From NCBI GenBank assembly GCA_016490735.1, contig JAEMWC010000104.1, positions 705,001 through 769,000 of the forward strand: DNA of 64,000 bases, in the 5' to 3' direction. This DNA comes from Pachyseris speciosa. Its lineage: Eukaryota; Cnidaria; Anthozoa; Scleractinia; Pachyseridae. A program made the translations under genes and the position numbers. The notes beneath the pieces are model-generated. The model searched no databases and was not told where the DNA came from. It saw only the letters and a program-made list of their open reading frames with translations. Below, one piece after another: positions 36,291 to 45,811 of the stretch (position 1 is the stretch's first letter; each line of letters opens with the position of its first letter).

Positions 36291-36449
36291 GCCAAGAACT
36301 GGAAAATACGACTTTGCCAATATTTCGTCTTTATTAAAAGACTTCATCAGGGCAACTGATGTGAAAGCGGTTAAAACCGTTATAAGATATACGCTAGCTG
36401 ATGTGAGACGCTAATACGAGACTTAAAGCTGCTCGCGCGCTGTAAAGTT
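36287..36449 (-). mobile_element. PLE family A 3'-end fragment
   Basis: 163 bp matching 30741-30903 in the same orientation (tail, hammerhead, GC-rich start). It breaks at TGTAAAG and switches at TTCTTGGCTATTA to a plus-strand piece of the family A tail. Confidence 0.9.
36314..36355 (-). ncRNA. hammerhead ribozyme, family A (fragment)
   Basis: Same sequence as 30769-30810; here it survives in a fragment with no ORF. Confidence 0.88.
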
Positions 36450-36508
36450 CTTGGCTATTATTTTAATTCGTCTGGAGACACAACCACGACAGTGGATGTT
36501 TTTGACAT

Positions 36509-36541
<33 letters not shown>
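36447..36541 (+). mobile_element. PLE family A tail piece and (TA)n
   Basis: TTCTTGGCTATTATTTTAAT..GACATTATTA, the family A 3' terminus in plus orientation, then a (TA)n run to 36541. Confidence 0.85.
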
Positions 36542-36544
<3 letters not shown>

Positions 36545-36720
36545 TATCACAAATGAAGGTAACCCACATGTTTTGTTCCACACCAAAACATGTGGGTTAT
36601 CTTCATTTGTGATAGTGTATGTTTCTTCATGAAGATTAACTGTTTGTGACTGATGCTTGTGAAGCATCAGTCACAAACAGTTAATCTTCATGAAGAAACA
36701 TACACTATCACAAATGAAGA
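36542..36720. mobile_element. family B 3'-end shuffled inverted pieces
   Basis: ACACTATCACAAATGAAG.. runs into its own inverse (TTCCACACC / CCAAAACATG), then GAAGATTAACTGTTTGTGAC..GATGCTTGTGAAG is followed at once by its inverse. Two back-to-back hairpins with almost no loop, made of the terminal ~40 bp of family B and of its flank at 30638-30676. Confidence 0.8.
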
Positions 36721-36742
36721 TAACCCACATGTTATGTTCCAC

Positions 36743-36781
36743 ACCTATATTTCGACCACATAAAGTGGTCTTCATCAGGGT
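36743..36781 (-). ncRNA. hammerhead ribozyme, family B (B2 left)
   Basis: Same core and stems as 29602-29640; 127 nt after the ORF stop at 36909. Confidence 0.8.
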
Positions 36782-36908
36782 AAAATTACAGTTACAACCG
36801 CACGCGTCATACTACTTTTAAAAGTGTAAACTTAAACAGCCTCGCGCGCGCGCATCAACAAACGATCTCCTCCCCGCGCGCATAATGCCATTATAACCCA
36901 TCAACAAA

Positions 36909-38050
36909 TTACGTGCGTCTGGAACGCCTGTTCTGACCGAAGAAAAAGTCATTGTCATTAAGACCATAAGGACTCAAAGTATTAAGCTTATATGCCCATT
37001 GGCCCTCCTTGTCCCTCAGCTCCTCTTCCCCATTGACCCTGTCTATCAACTGAATGTTCATATCATCCAAACCGCTATGTCCATCACTCCAAAAGTGTTT
37101 ATACAGTAGGTCGTCATTCTCCCGCTGTGCCTCATTCAATCTTGCATGGCGTCTTATTCTGGATTTATGGTTGTTAAACCTTATTCTAAACTTTGTAACA
37201 GTGGACCCCACATACTGTACTGAACACCTCTTACATGTGATCAAGTAAACCACATTACTTGAGTTACAATCAAGACTATAGTTAATAGAGTACTTCCTGT
37301 CATTATGAGTACACACAAAGCAGTCCTTTTCCTCTAAATACCTACAGACTTCACATCGACTTGATTTACATTTACACGTTCCTCGCTCATTTTCTGCAGA
37401 ACCACGGCTATTTATCTTCGCACGTACCAGGTAGTCCCCCAAACTTTTAGGTTTTCTGAATGCCACCAAAGGGATATCCTTGATGGCTTTTTTACATCGA
37501 TCCGATGACTTCAAAATGGGATGTAGCTCTCTGAGTATTTTACTTATGTTCGGCAAGCCAGGATGGTAAGTTACCACGAAAGGTGTTTTTGCACTGCGTG
37601 TTTGCTGTTTACTTCTAAAAGCCTCTTCTCTGGTCATACGCCTGACTCTCCCGATTTGTTTTTCCACGAAGTTCCTCTGATGACCCCTTTCAATTAAGTA
37701 TTCCACCAAATTCTCCGCCCGCTTCGAAAAAAATAGGGCTTGGAACAAATCCTACGCAATCGCATCGCTTGAGCATACGGTATGCTCTTCTTACAGGCAC
37801 CCGGATGACAGGAACTGTAATGTAAATATTGGTGACTGTCCGTTGGTTTAACAAATACGTCCGTCTCCAATACACCTGACTTGTTGATCACCCTAACATC
37901 TAAAAATTCTATTTCATTCACAGAACACTTTGAAGTAAATTTGATCGTGTTATGGGCATTGTTTAAATATTTTATAAATTCCTCCAACTTCCTTTCACCC
38001 GCCGTCCATATGATAAATATATCATCAATGTATCTCCAATAAGACGCCAT
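36909..38050 (-). pseudogene. PLE-B reverse transcriptase/GIY-YIG, 5'-truncated and frameshifted
   Basis: 37694-38050 codes the catalytic block (YWRYIDDIFIIW) and KPTDSHQYLHYSSCHPGACK. Near 37735, at an A-rich run, the frame shifts to 36909-37748, which codes the linker (CKCKSSRCEVC) and the whole GIY-YIG domain (NVVYLITCKRCSVQYVGSTV). Everything upstream of the RT active site is missing. Confidence 0.88.
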
Positions 38051-38056
38051 GCAAGA

Positions 38057-38287
38057 TTGAATGAGGCACAGCGGGAGAATGACGACCTACTGTATAAACA
38101 CTTTTGGAGTGATGGACATAGCGGTTTGGATGATATGAACATTCAGTTGATAGACAGGGTCAATGGGGAAGAGGAGCTGAGGGACAAGGAGGGCCAATGG
38201 GCATATAAGCTTAATACTTTGAGTCCTTATGGTCTTAATGACAATGACTTTTTCTTCGGTCAGAACAGGCGTTCCAGACGCACGTAA
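38057..38287 (+). pseudogene. PLE-B GIY-YIG C-terminal fragment (B2 inverted piece)
   Basis: 76 codons matching the ends of the other family B frames (..NRRSRRT), in plus orientation. Confidence 0.85.
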
Positions 38288-38414
38288 TTTGTTGATGGTT
38301 TATAATGGCATTATGCGCGCGGGAAGGAGATCGTTTGTTGATGCGCGCGCGCGAGGCTGTTTAAGTTTACACTTTTAAAAGTAGTATGACGCGTGCGGTT
38401 GTAATTGTAATTTT

Positions 38415-38453
38415 ACCCTGATGAAGACCACTTTATGTGGTCGAAATATAGGT
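38415..38453 (+). ncRNA. hammerhead ribozyme, family B (B2 right)
   Basis: ACC-CTGATGA-A-GACCAC..GTGGTC-GAAA-TATA-GGT, 127 nt after the stop at 38287. Confidence 0.8.
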
Positions 38454-38489
38454 GTGGAACATAACATGTGGGTTATCTTCATTTATATA

Positions 38490-39718
38490 TCTAGCCGAAC
38501 TTTTCAAAACCAGGCTCATGAAAATTTGAGGGGTTTTAGAACTTTCTTTATCAATACCTCGGTTTATCAAAAGGGAGACTTGCATTTAGGCCCGTTACGA
38601 GCCTACAGTCTCTGTCAAAGGGAAGACGAAGAATACATGTTATTTATCTTGCAATTAGACATGAAATTGACGTGACCTCTGACATGAGAATTTTGGTGCG
38701 TTAGTCGGTCAAATCTCTCTACAATACGCTCTTTCTGACGGCAAAGTTAGCTTTGGAATTAGCGGCATCGATTTAGGCGAAGTATAGCAGCGTTTTCAAC
38801 CGAGCGTTCGTGATTGCTACGAAGAATCACAGCTAATTATTGTCGAATTTTATTTGTGTAAATTATCGCTCGATTTTGTGATCACTTCTGACACCGGAAA
38901 CCAGTCATTATGACACTTTCACACTATCACATCACTAGCTTAAGATCGAGAAATTTGCGAGGGCGGAAACTAGTCAAAAAAGTGTTCAAACTTACGCTTT
39001 TTGCAGACAAATTCCCAGCCATGCCTTGTGCTTTTGGGGAAACTTCATGAGGTCCCGGATGTTTACTGTCCGTGTTAGCGAGGAGCTGTTGACGACCATC
39101 TAGCCACAGCATTTTTACTAAGTCTTTAGCATGCTCCAAATTCTACACCAGTTTCTCTCCCTGAGCCTTGAAATGATCACCGACACCTACTTTCTGAGGC
39201 TAAAGACTTGTTACCTCTCAAAGCAGAGCTCTCAAAATCCCTGCATTTTTCCAGCAGTACCGCCCGGGTAAACAAAGTACTCGTTTAGCAAATAACTGCA
39301 CAGCAGGATATTAGACGAGGCAGACACTGCACCTCGCAAGACTTTCTCCCTCACTGGACTTAATGATGTCCTAAGGAATACTCTGCTCTAGGAGGCCAAC
39401 GGAAAATCAAACTCTAACGACGCTATTGCGAGCTAACTGACCGCGCGAAGACTTCAAATGCACGTTTCTTTCTTTGAGAGAGAGTGGAAACTAACTGACA
39501 AATAAAACTGGAGTGGATGTGGGGGGAGGGGGGGGGGGGAGTGGGGATAGGACCTTAATGCAAAGTTTAAGTCAGGGACAGTTTCTTTCTCTTCTTCTAA
39601 TTATTAATGTAGCTAGCATGCCCCCTGCCCCGTCCAAATAAGATAAAAAAGAAAAAGAGTGAGAGACATGTAATAGGAGTTAGTATGGACTCCCAGGAGC
39701 CCTGTTTTGAAAACTCCA
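38490..39718. other. intergenic, no gene recognised
   Basis: Only short unsupported open frames. A G-rich run (GGGGGGAGGGGGGGGGG) lies near 39522. Confidence 0.5.
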
Positions 39719-39719
39719 G

Positions 39720-39792
<73 letters not shown>
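39719..39792. repeat. (TA)n array
   Basis: About 36 TA units on the left of the SINE foldback. Confidence 0.95.
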
Positions 39793-39796
<4 letters not shown>

Positions 39797-39960
39797 AGTA
39801 AGGTAGGGAGGGGATATATTGGCAACTGATTGCCTTAATTACTTAGGATCACCAGCCTATTCCCATTTGGATGGCGATTCATTAGCGATTTCTGAGTTAT
39901 ACAAACAGACAAGGTTAATTTGGGAACAGAAATCATCAACAAAGTAATTAAGTGAAAATG

Positions 39961-40033
39961 TGGCTCAGCCAGGAATCGAACCTGGGTCTCCAGATTACCG
40001 GTCGGATGCCTTAACCACTAGGCCACTGAACCA
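39961..40033 (-). tRNA. tRNA-like SINE head (left arm)
   Basis: Minus strand: acceptor GGTTCAG/CTGAGCC, B-box GGTTCGATTCC, anticodon region again ACCGGTAATC with a 10-nt loop. Probably not a functional tRNA. Confidence 0.6.
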
Positions 40034-40323
40034 ACCACACTGGGTTGACACATATTTTTACTGTACAACACATACACAATGTGGCCTTATTTTTATGGTA
40101 AGGTCCCAGGAGACAATTTCACACATTTTCTGCAACCAGGATCACGTCACTACTCCCCGATCGATCAGCGATGCAAGGCCAAATCCCCCTGGAAATTAAT
40201 TAAGTACAGTAAGGTAGGGAGGGGATATATTGGCAATTTTGTCTCCTAGGACCTTACCATAAAAATAAGGCCACATTGTGTATGTGTTGTACAGTAAAAA
40301 TATGTGTCAACCCAGTGTGGTTG

Positions 40324-40396
40324 GTTCAGTGGCCTAGTGGTTAAGGCATCCGACCGGTAATCTGGAGACCCAGGTTCGATTCCTGGCTGAGCCACA
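40324..40396 (+). tRNA. tRNA-like SINE head (right arm)
   Basis: Inverse copy of 39961-40033 with the same features. Confidence 0.6.
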
Positions 40397-40443
40397 TTTT
40401 CACTTAATTACTTAGTTGATGATTTCTGTTCCCAAATTAACCT

Positions 40444-40447
<4 letters not shown>

Positions 40448-40510
<63 letters not shown>
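40448..40510. repeat. (TA)n array
   Basis: About 31 TA units on the right of the SINE foldback. Confidence 0.95.
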
Positions 40511-40512
<2 letters not shown>

Positions 40513-41269
40513 TTTAGTGCAAAAAACACCGATTCAACCTAATTTATCAATTAAAGGGACACGTGGACGACATGGTGCATAGGATGATAGCGGCGTGAGA
40601 CGTCCCCTTACGAACAAGTTTTTACCCGGAACATCATTTGCCCCCTCTCAGTGAAGTTGTTCGAAATACAGCTGTTTTTTTTTTTTTTTTTTTTTTTTTA
40701 CCATGAAGAAATCTGGGGAAAATGACCCAAATTTTCAGTATAGCTTAGTGTGCACAAGCCTGACTTCTGACGCCTGCATTCTGATTCTGTCCCTGCGACG
40801 AACGCTTCTTATGTGGCGCCACATACCCCCAGTGTAGAGAAGCAAATAGGTATTTTCTTGACGCTTGGTGGGTCCAAAATTACCATCGTGATGCGTGATC
40901 AGAATCAAATTAGCCACGTAACGCATGATTGGACATAGAATGCAGCTTGACGCATGATCTACTAGTTCCCAAACGTGTGAGGCATGATTTCCTTTTAGAT
41001 TTCCGTAATTAATGAAAACCCTCTTATAAGATTTGAAGAACAAGATGCACAGACATCCAAAATAGGTAGTCGTGTAACCAGTTTCTTGTCCAAAAAATAG
41101 TCTTTTTTTTAATATAGACAGAAGTTTTAAAATATTTAAACTGGACTGCTCAAGTTTTGTATCGGTGGTCTGTATCGTGGTTTCAACTCCAGAGGGTTAA
41201 AGAGAGGCGCGTGCTCTGAGGTGGTTTGAGTTTCACAAGGCACTCCCCTCAAATGCCGTTTTCCAAGAG

Positions 41270-41420
41270 TTTTTGTATAGAGGGTATGCAACCAGTCTCC
41301 AGAGATTCGAATGACAATGGGTTGGCGGCCATGTTGGTGGACAATAACAAAAGAAGCTAATGAGAAATCTTTTGTTCACGGCACACCAACATGGCGGTGA
41401 TGACCTAACGTGCATACGCC
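41270..41420 (-). repeat. dispersed repeat with CACCAACATGG hairpin (copy 2)
   Basis: Inverse of the copy at 28170-28330. Confidence 0.75.
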
Positions 41421-42191
41421 TATAAGCAATTTTATTGCTTCGCCTCAGTAATGAAACCAATTTTTACGCCTGGGGCTTGGCACGAGCTGAAGTGTTTCAG
41501 GTGCATAATGGGTTGAAATTTTTCCGTAATGCGTGATACGTGATAGGTATACCACTTTTGCCACCCTCCTTCATCGATACTTCGCCGATATTTCACTGAT
41601 GTTTCACCAGCTCTCAACCGATCGAGTACTGATACATCATTACGGCAATGTCCATAATTAGAATAGGCATTGAGTCCTACTATTTTTCATTGTAAAACGC
41701 AGGGTACGTGCTTCTCGATACTTTCATTTGCATGTGTATGTGTTAGATACGTTTAGACACATTTTATATCTTCAGCCAGTGAATCAGTTAATTTGTTATG
41801 TTTATTAATCTACTTTTTTATGTGATTCATTTTACCAGGAGAAATGAAAGTACATTGGAATAGAGAAACACTTTGAGAGAAGAAGCAAACATGTTATCAC
41901 CCATTGAAACCTAAACTATATCATCCCTTTACGATACTAGGCATTCTTTGATTGCATGGCAATATTTATGTGGTGATGACAAGAAAAAACGATATTCCGT
42001 TCGTTTTATTGAAACAAATAGAGAAGGAATAAGCCCTCAAATCTTTTCTGTTGTTTCTACCCGATTCAATTTTAACGTTGAACGTATGTCAGCCAAAATT
42101 TTATTAACGACGTTGTTGAGATTATTATACACATCAATTTTTCCCAAGAAGAAAAATTACCTAGTTCATTTCTACCAACTGCATTCAATCA

Positions 42192-42430
42192 TGATCACAA
42201 GTTTCTATGGTTTATAGGCTGATAAACCACGCGGGATGTTGGAAGAACACTCGAAGAATTCGTGAATCACGAGCCGCATCCACATCCCAAGTGGTTTATC
42301 AGCCTATAAACCATAGAAACTTGTGGCATATTGCTTTTATATAATAATTCAGAAGACGCGCGAAATTTCCATGAGTTTACTGGTACAATAAACCACAGCT
42401 GATTGACCAATCAAAGCGCGCGAATTGACT
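42192..42430. repeat. long hairpin MITE (copy 2, inner deletion)
   Basis: Same family as 20719-21010; part of the inner right arm is deleted so the hairpin is asymmetric. Confidence 0.85.
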
Positions 42431-42571
42431 TTGGCTATTACATAAAGGAAAATAAGCCTGCACCCTTTCGATGACATCGATATCCTTTCAGTTCCCAAGA
42501 ATTATATTTATCTTTACCGCTAATTTATGACTATGTAAGTTAACTTTATTGGAACAGAAATGTTTATCTAC

Positions 42572-42810
42572 GGGGCCCAGTTGTTCAAAGCACGATTATG
42601 TTAATCTCGGGTTCATGTAAACTTTAATTACGGCTCAGTAAATGATTATTCAGTGAAGGCATTCCAAAGGATTTTCGCTCTCTAGATTTGAGCTGTACTT
42701 TCCTTTACCATGAGCTTAAAGTCTGTTGTTAAAAACACTCTCTGCGACCTTGCTTAACATTTTAATCATGGAAAAGCGCTAATCGGCTTTTGAACAACCG
42801 GACCCTGGGG
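42572..42810. repeat. MITE with GGGGCCCAGTTGTTCAAA ends
   Basis: GGGGCCCAGTTGTTCAAA at the left pairs with TTTGAACAACCGGACCCTG at the right. Confidence 0.75.
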
Positions 42811-42822
42811 TCAGTGATCTAA

Positions 42823-43083
42823 GGGGGTGTTTACATGATACCGAAGTCGCCCCGGCGCAAGTTCACTCCGGTTCCCTCTTTAAAATCTGTATTCGTTTAC
42901 ATAGTACCGTTGCGAGATTTCGCACCGGAACGAAATTCTCGCTCCGGTGAAAGGAACCGGGGTAAACTCGCACCGGTGCGACTCGCGGCGGCATGACATT
43001 TTCCGGTGGTAAGAGAGCTGCGAAAAACGTCGCCGCGGTATGAAACTCGCGCCGGTGCGAGTTTTCTCTTGTAAACAGCCCCC
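42823..43083. mobile_element. MITE with TAA target duplication
   Basis: Ends GGGGGTGTTTACA / TGTAAACAGCCCCC, flanked by TAA on both sides. The inside has repeated CGCACCGGTGCGA-type words. PIF/Harbinger-like by duplication size. Confidence 0.75.
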
Positions 43084-43890
43084 TAATAAATCGTTGCTCT
43101 ACTTCTTGTAGTTTTGACACACATCTCGTAATAACTGTAAGTAGATATAAAATCCAGAAAGAAATACTTCGAATAAAGACTTTGTAACTGGATTTTTTCT
43201 GCCTCTTTTTCTGGACATGCGACATGTTACTAACTCTTTACAATCGCATCGAATACGAGCTGCTATCTAGTTATCGTCTCGCCTTCCATGTTGTCTGGTT
43301 GAAGTCCTCTTTCTTGGTCAAAACCAGAATTATTAAACTGAGCGTCGAACGTAGTTAGCGTTTGAATTATTTTGCATCTGCGATGGGGTAAAAAAGAAAC
43401 ATGCAACGACAAAACAGCAACACAAAAACACACACACAAGCAATTAATTACCTCGATAGGGCCAGTTTAGCTGCCATCCCGGTCACTATAAAACAGTTTG
43501 AAGGGTAGCCCCACTCCCCCACCCCTTGCTACTTTGCAATTTTGTGTCGACCACAGAACAGCTCATTGAAACAGCATCAAACTGGAGGAGCGGCCGGGCA
43601 TTTCAAGGACTTCGTGGTTCACAAATTGTACCACGCGTGCCCCCGCTTCCGTGCTTCGTATTTTTCCATGACCGTGATCAGATTAAAGAAAAGCTTTCAT
43701 TGTTTTTCGTTGTTTATTAGAATTTTTCAAAGAACGTCCATGAAGCCGTCAGTTAGCAGATTGTTAGGGTCAAACAACCCTTATAACCACTATACGAGGT
43801 GGTAGTCGCTTCAGCCTAAGAAAAAGGTTCTTGTTAAGCTGCAGTTTAGAAGTCCCAATGCATGATGCATGCTTGCAGTCCTAAGAACTT

Positions 43891-45581
43891 TTATTCTTCA
43901 ACTTCAGGAAAAGATTCGCGTTCAAACTGGTTTCGAAGCCCCAAGAGATAAGTTCGAAGTCCTGCGCTGTCCAGGCGTGAGTTTCGTGCAGCTTGGATGA
44001 GCTTTGTTGCAAGTCTGAACACGGCTCTTTGTTGACGACTTTCCGTGGACAAAAGGTGACTTTTCTAAATTGAAACAACAAAGTATGAATTAAGATACAC
44101 ACTGGTATCAATATTAACTTTCATCCGTACGATCTAATTGGTTATGCAAGCCACTTAGATTCTGTCTTCTCAGTGAACTGCTAGTTAGCCAAAATGTAAA
44201 AAAAAGTGTCCTTAGCTTATTGCTTTCATTGTTTGCACGTGGAACAAGAGCACTCGGTTCATGAGTAAACAAAGAAAGCCAGGCAGTAGCTCCGGGAACC
44301 GAACTTACGCTTGGTCACTAAGTAACCAGTAACGTTTCAACTGTTTACAACTAACAATTACAGTCAACTAACTCTCTCTGAGGTGGGCACCTTCAAGACA
44401 AATTCCGCCCGACTTCCTAAAGAGAAGTTAAAAGTTTTGAAAACTTAGTTCCACCACCAGCTCTCTCTTGTCGTTTTCAAGTATTCTACCAACTCCACTT
44501 AAGAGTTGAACAGCTGTAATTATTATTCGTCCTAGATAATTTCATCGACCAGTCTTATGCAAAAGTTTTGCTTGTTTCTTTATTTGTTTTTTTTGTTGCT
44601 ACCATGACAACTAATGCAAGAGGCACATACTTCACCAACTCCGCTAACAATAATAATAACTTTATTTAAGTCTCAAATGGAGTTAATCGCAGTGATACGC
44701 GAGTCTTTCGGATTTTTGCTCGCTACCAGAGTCTGTGCCATGCTACAGAGTTTTAACAAGGACGAAACAGCTGTCAATGGTCGCAACTCCTCTTGTAATA
44801 TGGCTGCGTGCATGACTAAGGTAGTAAGGACTATTACCATGACATCCTGCAGGCGAGATACAAAGACGAAAGAGGCCGGCATAAATATATACTTATAACC
44901 TCCTTTTGCCTTGTTAATTCCTTTGAAACTTCGCGAGCTTCCCTCACTATCGACTGGGGTAGGGTCGAGATCTCTGCAAGCTGAAGACCTTTTCAAGGAT
45001 GAAAAGAAGCACCAAAGTACTGAAGTGATGATGTGACAAGTTGTTTACTCGTCACCTGAATAAACACTACATTTTTTATTAGTTTCATTTATTTTACCGA
45101 CAAAAGAAAGCTTTTATTTAAATACGGGGTATGTCAACCTGCCGCAGCCTTGATACGAGACATTCTAATTCGATTTCCCGGGTGTTATACGATATACATG
45201 CAGTTATCTTAGCATATCGCGTAATTATGCCAGATCATTTATTACTGTTGAAGGTCTGTAAGCCCCCTCTCCCTCACCCTCCTGAATTCCCCTTTCTATG
45301 GCAAGCGATAGGAATTAATTAAAAGTGTGCCGGGGTTGACGTTTTGCAAAAGCTCGCAACAATAACTCAAACACAGGAGCATGAGGGATCAAAACCTTGA
45401 ACATGTACCCGTCGAATGCGCGATTCAGGTTTGATAGCTTTAGAGCTTAAAAGTATATTTATAAAACTTTCTATAGTTAACCACTCAGCATAGTAAAAGA
45501 ATCTTACCATAGTGTTTCTCTTCTGTTCTTCCTTTTGATAATACGTGGGTATAAGTTATCTTCTCACAAGCGGCTTCGTCA
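43891..45581 (-). CDS. MSH4: MSH4 C-terminal exons (three)
   Basis: 45508-45581 ([17 protein letters not shown]), 44900-44988 ([14 protein letters not shown]..) and the last exon 43891-44064 ([20 protein letters not shown].., stop TAA). These are the dimerisation part after the ATPase core. The donor of 44900 is GTTATA, weaker than the others. Confidence 0.9.
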
Positions 45582-45780
45582 CTAAATTTTTTCTAAAAAA
45601 AAAGAACATTTGAGAGGAAAGTTTATTCCCTGGGTTTTGTGTCTCAGGAACCATCGAAATTACTCATGGGCTTACCCTCTCTTCCCGTACCCTTACCTTG
45701 AACTTTTAGTGTATCAGAGATATAGTCAGGAGCACGTGGTCATGATCTCCTGATTTGTATGGGTAATGACATGATTTCGA

Positions 45781-45811
<31 letters not shown>

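Larger units (their letters stand above)
36721..38483. mobile_element. Penelope-like family B copy B2, 5'-truncated with inverted end
   Basis: The minus-strand element from about 36721 to 38040 is joined at 38038-38041 to a plus-strand copy of its own 3' end (to about 38483). The junction shares the short word AATAAGACGCCATG with the left arm, a microhomology. Confidence 0.87.
39793..40448. repeat. SINE foldback with tRNA-like heads on both arms
   Basis: About 39905-40118 is the inverse of 40237-40448. A separate GTACAGTAAGGTAGGGAGGG word is directly repeated at 39793 and 40204. Both arms run into (TA)n arrays. Confidence 0.85.
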
